From: Thalassobius sp047123305
Lineage (GTDB): Bacteria; Pseudomonadota; Alphaproteobacteria; Rhodobacterales; Rhodobacteraceae
Direction of reading: 5' to 3'
Assembly (NCBI RefSeq): GCF_047123305.1
Contig: NZ_CP138918.1
Coordinates: 2,542,001-2,606,000, forward strand
Length of the DNA: 64,000 nt
The position numbers and the translations under genes are program-made. Under the pieces are notes generated by a model that had not been told where the DNA came from, did no database searches, and was given only the letters and a program-made list of their open reading frames with translations. Shown piece after piece: positions 16,149 through 24,407 of this stretch (within the stretch, counting starts at the first letter, position 1; each line of letters starts with the position of its first letter).

Positions 16149-16703
16149 ATGGCAGAACAGAATACATCCGGCAAAGGCAGCTCGGTCAGGCTCTGGGTGC
16201 GCGGGCTGTTGCTCGTTTCGCTGGGGCTGAACGTTGCAATTGCGGGGATCGCCCTTGGCGCTTTTTACAGTTATGGCGCGCCGGCATCAGGCAAGAGGCC
16301 ACCACGCGGCGACGAAATCGCCGGCACCTATACCCGTGCGCTGGACAGCGAAGACCGCCGTGCCATCGCCCGTCAGCTGCGCCGTCAACAACGGGACGTG
16401 ATGCCAACCCGCGCTGAGTTTCGGGCGCAGTTTCTGGACGTCATTGCCTTGCTGCGCAGCGAAAATTTTGATCCGGATCAGCTGGCCGCGCTTTTTGCCG
16501 CACAGCGGGCGTTTGGCATGAAACGGGCTGAGTTGGGCCATGATCTGCTGCTGGAGCGTCTGAGTAATATGACCGCCGAAGAACGCGCGGGCTTTGCCGA
16601 TCGGTTGGAGAAAAATCTGAGCAGGAAAAAGTCTGGCAAAGACGGTGAACATCCCCGTCCCGGTCCCGGTGGGCGCCCGCCCAAACCTGACAGCCGGCCC
16701 TGA
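16149..16703 (+). CDS. Periplasmic heavy-metal sensor / Spy-CpxP-like protein
   Basis: A 184-residue protein with one N-terminal membrane anchor (about residues 17-40) and a helical periplasmic domain rich in R, E, Q and L (DRRAIARQLRRQQRDVMPTRAEF, LTxxQ-like AQRAFGMKRAELGHDLLLERL). The tail is proline-rich (HPRPGPGGRPPKP). This fits the periplasmic heavy-metal resistance / CpxP-Spy fold. It starts 4 bases after the putative anti-sigma gene and completes the operon. A role in sensing envelope damage or metals and signalling to the anti-sigma is an inference. Confidence 0.8.
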   Translation: MAEQNTSGKGSSVRLWVRGLLLVSLGLNVAIAGIALGAFYSYGAPASGKRPPRGDEIAGTYTRALDSEDRRAIARQLRRQQRDVMPTRAEFRAQFLDVIALLRSENFDPDQLAALFAAQRAFGMKRAELGHDLLLERLSNMTAEERAGFADRLEKNLSRKKSGKDGEHPRPGPGGRPPKPDSRP

Positions 16704-16715
16704 CCCGGCGGTGTG

Positions 16716-18086
16716 TCAGGCCGCAGATTTGCTCATCCGGACCTGATTGCGCCCCAAAGCCTTGGCCCGATAAAGTGCCTCGTCGGCGCGTTTGAGCAAT
16801 TGGCCCAGATCACTGTGTGGGCAAGGGTCGGCGACATGCACCAGACCCAGGCTGAGGGTCAGCGGCAATTGTCGTCCATCGCTCAAAGTGACGGGATAGG
16901 CGGCAAACCCGGCACAAAGCGCCTTGGCCCAGGCTTCGGCAATGCGGGCTGTCGGACAGGGACGAGCGATCAGGAATTCTTCCCCGCCGATCCGGGCCAG
17001 AATGTCCCCCGGCGCCCCCAACGCCCGTAGACGTTTGGCCACCTGTTGCAACGCCTGATCCCCGGCATCATGGCCATAGCGGTCATTCACCGCTTTGAAG
17101 TGATCGATATCGGCCAGCAAAACCGCATGTGCCTGACCGGCGAGCTGCGGCAGCGCCGCGTGCACAAAACGGCGGTTGTGCAATCCTGTGAGTGGATCAC
17201 GCACTGCCGCGTGCAACGCCGCATCCAGATGCTGGTGGTGCGCATCGATACGGCGTTTGCGTTCGTCCAGCTGGCGGACCCGGTGGCGGATTTCCTGTGG
17301 GTCAAAGGCGCGGGGCGCCACCGCTTCCGCCCCAAGATCAAACAGCTGGGCTACATCCGCTGGGCAGTCGGTGCCGGGCAAGGCAAGAATTTGCATATTT
17401 CGCAGGCCGCTATGGGCGCGCAGGTTGGCCACAAGCGGCGGCATGGCCGGGGCATCTTCGGGGGCGCAGCCCAGGATCAGCACATCCGGTGGGGAGTCCA
17501 GAAATGCCTGCTGATGCAACACCTCAAGCGGCAGCAGCTTTGTTGCCAGATGCGGCCGTAGATCTGCCTGCCAGACCACCCCGAGGTGTGGCGACAGGTG
17601 CAGCAGCGCGACCTGGGACCTGTCATCGGATGCACTAGGCTGAAACCCAGCAGCAGCTTCGCGAAACCCGCGATCTGTGTCCGCCGGAGTCGGTTCCAAC
17701 CCGTCGGGCAGTGCGCGGGGCAATTCCATCCGCACCAGCGCCCTGAGACGTGCAAAGAGCAAAGCGTCTGATTCAGAGGTGTCGACCAAGTCCATCGCAC
17801 CTGCAGCCAGCGCGTCCAGCAGTGCCTGCCCACCCGGCGCTTTGTGCAGCACGACAACAGGAGGCGCCAACCTGCGCTGTGTCAGTTCTTCGCAGAAGGT
17901 TGCCAATGTTGTGTCAGGCAGCTGCGCTGCGCAGAGCACGGCCGAAAAACTCTGTTGCGCCAACAGGTCGAAAGCTTCGCGGGCCGTGGCGCATGGCGTC
18001 ACGCTAAAATAGCCTGCCGTGAGGCGCACCCGCATCAAGATGCGGTTGGTCGCAATCGGGTCCAGCAATAGAATGTTTCCAGGCAT
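16716..18086 (-). CDS. PleD-like diguanylate cyclase with degenerate receiver domains
   Basis: A 456-residue protein with two REC-fold domains (about 1-120 and 150-270) and a C-terminal GGDEF domain. The cyclase part looks active: DPLTGLHNRRF, ADIDHFKAVNDRYGHDAGD and the A-site GGEEF at about 367-371. There is no RxxD inhibitory site. The first REC lacks the phosphoacceptor Asp: the usual LLDxxMP is LCAAQLP. The expected switch Lys is also missing (DLVDTSESD). The second REC has ILGCAPED where Asp is expected. It should make c-di-GMP but probably not be controlled by phosphorylation like PleD. The adjacent DUF3572 gene is a usual pleD neighbour; no divK is seen. GGGGGAC precedes the ATG. Confidence 0.88.
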   Translation of the reverse strand: MPGNILLLDPIATNRILMRVRLTAGYFSVTPCATAREAFDLLAQQSFSAVLCAAQLPDTTLATFCEELTQRRLAPPVVVLHKAPGGQALLDALAAGAMDLVDTSESDALLFARLRALVRMELPRALPDGLEPTPADTDRGFREAAAGFQPSASDDRSQVALLHLSPHLGVVWQADLRPHLATKLLPLEVLHQQAFLDSPPDVLILGCAPEDAPAMPPLVANLRAHSGLRNMQILALPGTDCPADVAQLFDLGAEAVAPRAFDPQEIRHRVRQLDERKRRIDAHHQHLDAALHAAVRDPLTGLHNRRFVHAALPQLAGQAHAVLLADIDHFKAVNDRYGHDAGDQALQQVAKRLRALGAPGDILARIGGEEFLIARPCPTARIAEAWAKALCAGFAAYPVTLSDGRQLPLTLSLGLVHVADPCPHSDLGQLLKRADEALYRAKALGRNQVRMSKSAA

Positions 18087-18258
18087 CGTCCCCCGTCCTT
18101 TTGCGGTCCCTTGCGGCCAGTTCAGCCATTTGGCGGTGCCGTGACATCGGTCCCTATGGCTTGCTCCTCCTCACTATTCATGGAAAGGGTTAACAAATCG
18201 TTCCCAAGTCAGAATTGACCTGAACGACATCTGTCTTATTCCGTTTCCGGAGGCCGCA

Positions 18259-18546
18259 ATGACCCTCATGCCCCGCGACACCGCAGAAACTCTGGCGCTA
18301 CAGGCATTGGCCTGGCTGGCTGGCAACGAAGAGCTGTTGCCGGTGTTTATGGGGGCCACGGGCTCCTCTCAGGATGAACTGCGCGCGCAGGCCGGGCAGC
18401 CCGAGTTTCTGGCCTCGGTTCTGGATTTCCTGTTGATGGATGACGCTTGGGTGATCGCCTGTTGTGATGCCCTACAGCAACCTTATCCGCAGCTTATGCA
18501 GGCCCGCGCAGCCTTGCCCGGCGGGGCTCAGATCAATTGGACCTGA
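18259..18546 (+). CDS. DUF3572 family protein
   Basis: A 95-residue, mostly helical acidic protein: TAETLALQALAWLAGNEELLPVFMGATG, then LRAQAGQPEFLASVLDFLLMDD and WVIACCDALQ. This pattern matches DUF3572, which in alphaproteobacteria sits beside divK / pleD, as here (divergent from the PleD-like gene). GGAGG lies five bases before the ATG. Function unknown. Confidence 0.85.
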   Translation: MTLMPRDTAETLALQALAWLAGNEELLPVFMGATGSSQDELRAQAGQPEFLASVLDFLLMDDAWVIACCDALQQPYPQLMQARAALPGGAQINWT

Positions 18547-18592
18547 GCGGTCATCTTCAGAGAACACAGTAACGGAAATGAGGCAAAACCCG

Positions 18593-19048
18593 TTACAGCG
18601 TTGCCAGAGGTGCGTCTCCGGTTTCGCGCAGCTTGCCCAACAGACGTTTCAGTTCTGCCTCTTCCGCATCGGACAGGGCGGTTGACATCACAGCGGCATT
18701 TTCCCGCGCATAAGGCGTGCATTGTTTGATCAAACGCCGCCCTTCACCGGTCACCGAGACCCGCCGGGTGCGCTTGTCCTCGGTGCCGCTGGCGCGGTCG
18801 ATCCAGCCTTCCTGTTCCATGTGACGCAACGCCCGCGAGGTCGCTGTGCGGTCAATGCCAACAAAATCGGCGATGTCAGAAGGCTGGCTCAGCGCCTCAT
18901 TGCCGATGGCCAACAGGATGCACCAGGTCGTGCGGGTGAGGCCATGCGGTTTCAGCCGGTCGTCCAGCCGCCGTTCCTGCATGCGCGCCGCAATCGACAG
19001 TTGGTATCCGAGAGAGTGATGCAGTCTGTAGGGTTCTGTATGCGCCAT
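18593..19048 (-). CDS. MarR family transcriptional regulator
   Basis: A 151-residue winged-helix regulator. The DNA-binding part reads LSQPSDIADFVGIDRTATSRALRHMEQEGWIDRASGTEDKRTRRVSVTGEG, with the Asp-x-Arg wing typical of MarR. Helices at both ends form the dimer. I use the ATG at 19048; a GTG seven codons upstream is a possible alternative and neither has a clear ribosome site. It is divergent from the HAD hydrolase gene. Targets and ligand are not evident. Confidence 0.9.
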   Translation of the reverse strand: MAHTEPYRLHHSLGYQLSIAARMQERRLDDRLKPHGLTRTTWCILLAIGNEALSQPSDIADFVGIDRTATSRALRHMEQEGWIDRASGTEDKRTRRVSVTGEGRRLIKQCTPYARENAAVMSTALSDAEEAELKRLLGKLRETGDAPLATL

Positions 19049-19211
19049 GGTTGAATCCGACAGGATCACATGGCGAAAGTCAAGTCATCCCCTGCCTAAG
19101 TCTCTCTGAAACAACAGACTTGTCATCGTGCTGCGAAGCCGTCAGGGTCGCGGCCTGACAGGCATTGGGATCGGCCGCTCAGCGGCAATGGCAAGAACAG
19201 GCGGACGACAG

Positions 19212-19913
19212 ATGGAACTAGATGGCATTCTTTTCGACAAGGACGGAACCCTGTTTGATTTCCGGGCCACATGGGATCGTTGGGCGGCGGATCTGATTGC
19301 GGATCTTGCCGCGGGGGATGCGGTCCTGGCGTCTGCCATTGCGGAAAATATCGCCTTTGACCTCACCCGGTCCGAGTTCATGGCGCACAGTCCCGTGATT
19401 GCTGGCACCAGCCGAGAGGCTGCGGAATGTGTGGCCCGGGCGATGCCCGATCGCGACATTGATGCGTTAGAGGCGCAGATGAATGCTTCGGCTGCCCTGG
19501 CCCCTTTGGCCCCGGCGGTGCCCCTATCGCCCTTGTTGACGGAACTGGCGGGGCGCGGGTTGAAGCTGGGTGTTATGACCAACGACTCCGAAGAAAGCGC
19601 ACAGGCGCAGCTGACCGCGGCAGGGATCGTCTCGCAGTTTGATTTTGTTGCGGGGTTTGACAGCGGGTTTGGCGCCAAACCGGATCCCGATCCCCTGTTG
19701 GCCTTTGCCGATCAGATGGAGCTACCACCGGCGCGAATCGCAATGGTCGGCGACAGCGCCCATGACTTGATTGCAGGGCGTCGGGCCGGAATGGCTACAA
19801 TTGGTGTGCTGACTGGTATTGCGGTTGAGGCAGACCTCAAGACGCTGGCGGATGTTGTCCTGTCAGATATTGGTGAAATCCCAGATTTTCTAAGGCGGTC
19901 TGTTGCGTCATGA
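19212..19913 (+). CDS. HAD family hydrolase (phosphoglycolate phosphatase-like)
   Basis: A 233-residue phosphatase. Motif I is LFDKDGTLFDF with the nucleophile and acid Asp; motif II is GVMTNDS; motif III Lys is in GFGAKPDPDP; motif IV is MVGDSAHD. A helical cap lies between motifs I and II, as in phosphoglycolate phosphatase (Gph). An unusual point is Lys instead of the more common Leu/Met between the two Asp of motif I, which is nevertheless seen in Gph-like subgroups. I use the ATG at 19212; an ATG eight codons earlier is possible. It is divergent from the MarR gene. Natural substrate unknown. Confidence 0.88.
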   Translation: MELDGILFDKDGTLFDFRATWDRWAADLIADLAAGDAVLASAIAENIAFDLTRSEFMAHSPVIAGTSREAAECVARAMPDRDIDALEAQMNASAALAPLAPAVPLSPLLTELAGRGLKLGVMTNDSEESAQAQLTAAGIVSQFDFVAGFDSGFGAKPDPDPLLAFADQMELPPARIAMVGDSAHDLIAGRRAGMATIGVLTGIAVEADLKTLADVVLSDIGEIPDFLRRSVAS

Positions 19914-20063
19914 AACGTCCAATGCTGCCCAAACCTGCCTGAATCTGGTGCAAAAGCATAGGGTGCCCAGTGAACCCGCTGAAGCCGCCCACGAATTAAG
20001 ACTTTGTTAACACTTGCGGCCTAAAGCCTTCCCCGAAGTGAAGCATGGGGATGAGATTGGATC

Positions 20064-20663
20064 ATGCACGGGTTAATAAATCGTGTCATTCATCGATACA
20101 TACTTGAAAAATATGGGGCCGCCACTTGGCGTCGGGTGGCGCGCCGCGCTGGTGTACAGCCGCCCCGATTTGAGGGTCTTCAACGCAGTCCGGACAGGGT
20201 CACCAGACGCCTGATCTGCCATTTGGTACGCTTGAGCCAACAAGAGGAGCGCAGGGTACTGCGCGACCTCGGGCAATTCGCCGTCAGCCATCCCGCCGCC
20301 GCGCCCTATGTGCAATTGCTGCGGTTCGGCGGGGCGGGGTATGCCGGTTTCCTCGGATCGCTTGAGGATCTGCCGGTTCGGTTGCAAATGCTTCTGCCGG
20401 GGGGCGAGGTGCCCGATTTCGAAGTGGCGCAGACAGATGTCGGGCGCTTTTATTTGATCTGCCGCTCCAACCTTTCGGGGTTCGGCTCAGGATTGGTTGG
20501 TCTGTTGGAGGGTATGGCTGAGATCTACGAAACCCCAGCTGATATTCAGCATCTGGCGCGGGTGGAGGGGCGACAGACCTGCGATCTTCTGTCGGTACAG
20601 CTTTTGGCCGAGCAGGGGCGCACAACAGGCATGCTGGCAGCCAATTGCGGTGCGGCGGTATGA
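20064..20663 (+). CDS. H-NOX-fold protein lacking the heme-ligand histidine
   Basis: A 199-residue protein with the H-NOX (heme NO/oxygen-binding) layout: MHGLINRVIHRYILEKYGAATW at the start, a FLGSLEDL ... LLPGGEVPDF segment at about 96-119, and FYLICRSNLSGFG ... GLLEGMAEIY at about 129-155. In heme-binding members the second segment carries the proximal His and the third carries YxSxR. Here the His position is Pro104, and YxSxR reads CxSxL (Cys133, Ser135, Leu137). Heme binding in the usual way is therefore unlikely. Its stop overlaps the ATG of an HNOBA-GGDEF gene by 4 bases, so it very likely regulates that cyclase. The ligand is unknown. Confidence 0.82.
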   Translation: MHGLINRVIHRYILEKYGAATWRRVARRAGVQPPRFEGLQRSPDRVTRRLICHLVRLSQQEERRVLRDLGQFAVSHPAAAPYVQLLRFGGAGYAGFLGSLEDLPVRLQMLLPGGEVPDFEVAQTDVGRFYLICRSNLSGFGSGLVGLLEGMAEIYETPADIQHLARVEGRQTCDLLSVQLLAEQGRTTGMLAANCGAAV

Positions 20664-21790
20664 CATCCTATCCCCAGCCGGAGTCGCTGACGCGGAAGCA
20701 ATGTCAGCAGACCGCGCCCGCCGAAAACACGACGGGCCCGAAAGACCTGCCAGCTGAGTGGCCGGCTGGCCTCGCAAATGAGCTGCCAGCAGGTTGGTGG
20801 CAGGCGTTTGATCAGCTGATGCCAATGCATCTCTCGCTGACACCAGAGGGCATCATCACCCGCGTGGGTCCAACGCTGCACAAAATTTTGCAGGTCACCC
20901 AACCGGGACACCTCCGCGCCCTTTCCGACGCGCAACACATTCCATTCGCAACCGTTTTCGACCTGTCGCGGCCTCGTCTTATGCCCGGTGAAAACGTCGG
21001 TGGGCTGCCCAATGGCACTGCCCTGAACCTAAACCTCGTCTCATCCAAGCCGTTGCCAGATATCACTCTCAAAGGTGGATTGGCCTCGCTAGGGGCACAT
21101 CGTTTGTTAAACCTCTCCTTTGGGTCCCAACTGGCCGAAGGAGTCACCGCCTTTGCCCTGACGGCCGAGGATTTTGCCGCCACAGATCCGGCGCCGGAGA
21201 TGTTGTTTCTGATGGAAGCGAAATCTGCGGCGGTTGAAGCCAGCCAACGGCTGAGCCGCCGGTTGCAATCGGCGCGGATCGCGGCAGAGGCCGAGGCGCA
21301 GACCGATACTCTGACCGGTGCGAAAAACCGACGCGCGATGGAGCGGGAACTGACATTCCTTTGCAAATCGGGGGCGGCATTTGCGGTGATCCATCTGGAT
21401 CTCGATCACTTTAAACAGGTCAACGACACCCGTGGCCATCTGGCCGGGGACCACGTGCTACGGGTGGCCACAGAACGTCTGTCAGCGCAGCTGCGTCAGT
21501 CCGATCTGCTGGTGCGCTATGGTGGGGATGAATTCGTGCTGATCCTGCGGGGCGAAACTGACAAGGCCCAGCTTCGGGCCGTTTCAGACCGTTTGATCCA
21601 CGTGCTGGAAGCCTCCGTGCTTTACCAGACCCATGTTTGCAAGATCTCCGCCAGCGTGGGGATCAGCCGGTCGGTGGATTATGCCACTCCTGAGCCCCAG
21701 CAGATGCTGGCAGATGCGGATGCAGCGCTCTACATCAGCAAACGCGCGGGACGTGGTTGTGCGCATTTCTTTGAGTGTGCGCCGGATTGA
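20660..21790 (+). CDS. HNOBA-domain diguanylate cyclase (GGDEF)
   Basis: A 376-residue cytoplasmic protein. Residues about 45-170 resemble the HNOBA (H-NOX associated, PAS-like) domain: FDQLMPMHLSLTPEGIITRVG and the diagnostic LLNLSFG. A helix of about 185-215 is probably a coiled-coil linker. The GGDEF domain follows with DTLTGAKNRRAM, LDLDHFKQVND and the A-site GGDEF at 288-292; an intact inhibitory site RQSD is at 279-282, five residues before it. It should make c-di-GMP with product feedback. The ATGA overlap with the H-NOX-like gene indicates coupled translation and probable complex formation. No EAL domain is present. Confidence 0.9.
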   Translation: MTSYPQPESLTRKQCQQTAPAENTTGPKDLPAEWPAGLANELPAGWWQAFDQLMPMHLSLTPEGIITRVGPTLHKILQVTQPGHLRALSDAQHIPFATVFDLSRPRLMPGENVGGLPNGTALNLNLVSSKPLPDITLKGGLASLGAHRLLNLSFGSQLAEGVTAFALTAEDFAATDPAPEMLFLMEAKSAAVEASQRLSRRLQSARIAAEAEAQTDTLTGAKNRRAMERELTFLCKSGAAFAVIHLDLDHFKQVNDTRGHLAGDHVLRVATERLSAQLRQSDLLVRYGGDEFVLILRGETDKAQLRAVSDRLIHVLEASVLYQTHVCKISASVGISRSVDYATPEPQQMLADADAALYISKRAGRGCAHFFECAPD

Positions 21791-21810
21791 GTAGGGCAGA
21801 GGTTTAAAAA

Positions 21811-21841
21811 CGCAAGACGCCCGGGCACAGGCCGGGCGTCT
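21811..21841 (-). terminator. Terminator of the 785-aa protein gene (possibly bidirectional)
   Basis: Stem AGACGCCCGG (21815-21824) and CCGGGCGTCT (21832-21841), loop GCACAGG. Read leftward it is followed by TGCGTTTTTAAA. It lies between the convergent HNOBA-GGDEF gene and the 785-aa protein gene. Confidence 0.85.
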
Positions 21842-21868
21842 CGTAAGGTAGGTAAGATGGGGGGCTGG

Positions 21869-24226
21869 TTAACCGGCAGCGCGTTGGTCCGGTTTGAAAC
21901 CGATCTGTTCGGAGACCGTGAAACGCCCGCCTTCCAGCTTTTCGATCTTACCGTCCCGCAGCAGCTGGCCAAAAGAACGCAGACCGTCTTCACGGCTGAA
22001 CTCCATATCTTCAACCTGACGCGCCTTGCGCATCAGCTGCGGGCGGGAAAACTGCTCGCGGCCTTCCACATGCGCCAGGTAAGAGGCGGCCGCTTCCAGC
22101 AGATCGGGCAGCGCTTCGGCGCCCATTTCCTCTGCAAACTCGGTAAAGCTGGCAAATTCGGCAGATTTTGCGACCACTTCCTGAACGGCGGCGGGACGGA
22201 TGCGGCGGGGACGCACGGGGCGGACCGGTGCCGCGGCCTCGGGCTGAGGCGCAACGTCGACGCGCTGCGCTGCCACCAGCTTCAACGGCGCTGGACGAGG
22301 TTCAGCGGCAGTGCCCGCTGCAGCTTGCGGCCGGCCGGGGCGCACCACGGTGTCAAGATCAGCGCGATAAGCGTTGTCTTTGGGGGCTTCGCTCAGCGCG
22401 CCACCGGCTTCGGTTTCGGCACGGGTGGCTTCAACAGCGCGGCGCAGGTGGGCAATCGCGTTACGGCGATGGGCACCTTCCGGATTGTCCATTTCCGATG
22501 CGGTTTTATCCATCAGGCGCGAAACATCCGCTTCTTCCGCAAAGATAGAGCGTACGTCGCCCTCTTCCAGCGGCTCCTCGGCGTCCTCTTCCGAGAATTC
22601 GGCCTCCACCTGGGCCAGTTCGCGCAGCAGGTCGGCCTCTTCTTCGGCGCTCAGGCTGGTGGCTTCGGTTTCAATTGCTGCCGGCGCGGGTGTTGCGACG
22701 ATGTCTTCTACCTGCGGGGCCGGAGCCTGTTCGGCGGCAACCGCCGCTTCAAAATCCTTGCGCTTCATTTTCATGACGCGCACCGGACGGATGGGGCGAA
22801 CGGGGGCGACAGGCTCTGCCGCGACGGGCTCATTGCTTGCTGCGTCAGCTGCGTCTGATGCGGCCTCACCGGGCAGCTCTACTGCCGCCTCGATTTCAGG
22901 CGCGTCTGTCTGGGCCAGCTGCTCGGGGGCGTCGATGTCGGCAACATCGGGCGTGTCTTCAACGAAGGGGGCAGTGTCAGCCGCGATCGCTTCCGGTGCC
23001 GCCTCTTGCTGAGCCGCTGCTTCCGATGCCGCTTCCAACCCTGGTTCCGACACTGGTTCCAACACTGGCGCATCCTCAAGATCATCCTGCGCCTCAGCCA
23101 TAGCCGCCGCGATGGTGTCTTGCAGTGATGGCTCGATGCTGGGCTCTTCGGTCGCCTCATCTTGCAAGTCCGCAGGGGTCACTTCGACTTCAGCAGCTTC
23201 AGCGCCTTTCACGGCTGCCAGAATGGCGGAGAAATCATCTTCGGTTTCGGCGACCGTCTCCGCGTCAACGTCGATCTCAACAACGTCCCGCTCATCTTCC
23301 AAGGCAGCTGGGGTCGCCTCAACGACTTCCGTCTCAACAGCTTCGGCTTCCTCTTCAACGGCCGTAGACTGCGCTTGCTCCGGTTCTGCTGCGGCAGCAA
23401 CCTCGGCAACCTTTTCTGCAACGGCTTCCGGCACCTCCACTTCGGGTGCAGACGCCTCCTCCATCGGGGTCTCGGCGGGCTGGTTGACAACGGGCGTCTC
23501 AGCAACCGTTTCGACCTCTGCCGTTTCCTCAACCTCTTCAACCGCTTCGCTCAACGCGGCGGCAAGATCGGCGTCCACCGGCTCGGCTGCGGCTTCGGCG
23601 TGTTGGTCCTCGGTATAGGTCTGTTCTGCTGGCTCAGCCGTGTTCTGCGAGACAACGGCGCGAATGCGTTGCAGTTTGGCGGCAACGCTGTCTTCGCTTA
23701 CCGGTGCAGCTTGCGGCGCTTCGGCGATGGGCTCGACAGTTTCGGGTTCCAGAACTTCTGGCGCAGCGGAAACCGCTTCCACCTCAGGCTCAAACCCAGG
23801 CTCAATTTCGGGCTCAACTTCGGGCGTGGCTTCCGACGGGGTCTCTTTAGCGATTGTAAGGTCTGTGGTCGCAGCCTCAGCCGCTTGTGCCACCCGCGCG
23901 GCTGGGGCGGGTTCCGCCTCTGGCGTGTCAGCAATAACAGGGGCGGCAACCGCAGGCGCAGCGGCGGCAGCATCGGCGGCGCGCAGGTGGATGGTGCCTT
24001 GCTCTTCATGCGCTTCTACACGGCGGGCAATTTCGCGTTCGGCAATCCGGGCCAGCATGTCCGCGTCCGGGGTCGGTGGTTCCGCACCGAAATAGCGGTC
24101 GTCCGCAGCCAGATCACGGAAATACTCCGCAATCGACTTCATTGTGTCAAAGGAATCGTCGAACCCTTCCAGGGTGCAGGAGAATGTCCCGTAGGAAACC
24201 GTTAAAACTTTGTTGTTCGTAACCAT
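21869..24226 (-). CDS. Large acidic Ala/Glu/Val-rich protein of unknown function
   Basis: A 785-residue protein with conserved ends and a long low-complexity middle. The N-terminal 80 residues (VLTVSYGTFSCTLEGFDDSF, then IAEYFRDLAADDRYFGAEPP) look folded and are familiar from Rhodobacteraceae genomes. Residues about 85-560 are disordered, rich in A, E, V, P, with many EPE/EVE-type units. The C-terminal 110 residues (FASFTEFAEEMGAEALPDLLEAAASYLAHVEGREQFSRPQLM) form a helical domain. There is no signal peptide or membrane segment. Such proteins are sometimes mislabelled CheA; no kinase motif is visible. AAAGGCGAG precedes the ATG. It is divergent from thiN. Confidence 0.85.
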   Translation of the reverse strand: MVTNNKVLTVSYGTFSCTLEGFDDSFDTMKSIAEYFRDLAADDRYFGAEPPTPDADMLARIAEREIARRVEAHEEQGTIHLRAADAAAAAPAVAAPVIADTPEAEPAPAARVAQAAEAATTDLTIAKETPSEATPEVEPEIEPGFEPEVEAVSAAPEVLEPETVEPIAEAPQAAPVSEDSVAAKLQRIRAVVSQNTAEPAEQTYTEDQHAEAAAEPVDADLAAALSEAVEEVEETAEVETVAETPVVNQPAETPMEEASAPEVEVPEAVAEKVAEVAAAAEPEQAQSTAVEEEAEAVETEVVEATPAALEDERDVVEIDVDAETVAETEDDFSAILAAVKGAEAAEVEVTPADLQDEATEEPSIEPSLQDTIAAAMAEAQDDLEDAPVLEPVSEPGLEAASEAAAQQEAAPEAIAADTAPFVEDTPDVADIDAPEQLAQTDAPEIEAAVELPGEAASDAADAASNEPVAAEPVAPVRPIRPVRVMKMKRKDFEAAVAAEQAPAPQVEDIVATPAPAAIETEATSLSAEEEADLLRELAQVEAEFSEEDAEEPLEEGDVRSIFAEEADVSRLMDKTASEMDNPEGAHRRNAIAHLRRAVEATRAETEAGGALSEAPKDNAYRADLDTVVRPGRPQAAAGTAAEPRPAPLKLVAAQRVDVAPQPEAAAPVRPVRPRRIRPAAVQEVVAKSAEFASFTEFAEEMGAEALPDLLEAAASYLAHVEGREQFSRPQLMRKARQVEDMEFSREDGLRSFGQLLRDGKIEKLEGGRFTVSEQIGFKPDQRAAG

Positions 24227-24407
24227 TGTAAACTCGCCTTTCTCTGCCTCTGGCCTGTGCAGCGCCCCGATCAGGGCAATACACCACGCTTGTGACTATG
24301 CTGTTTACCAAGCGTATCCCGCCGAAAGGTGAACGAATCTGGGATAATAACTGTATCATTTTGTGACCATATTGTGGTCTGTTTCCAAAAACGGCAGATA
24401 TTGCCAC

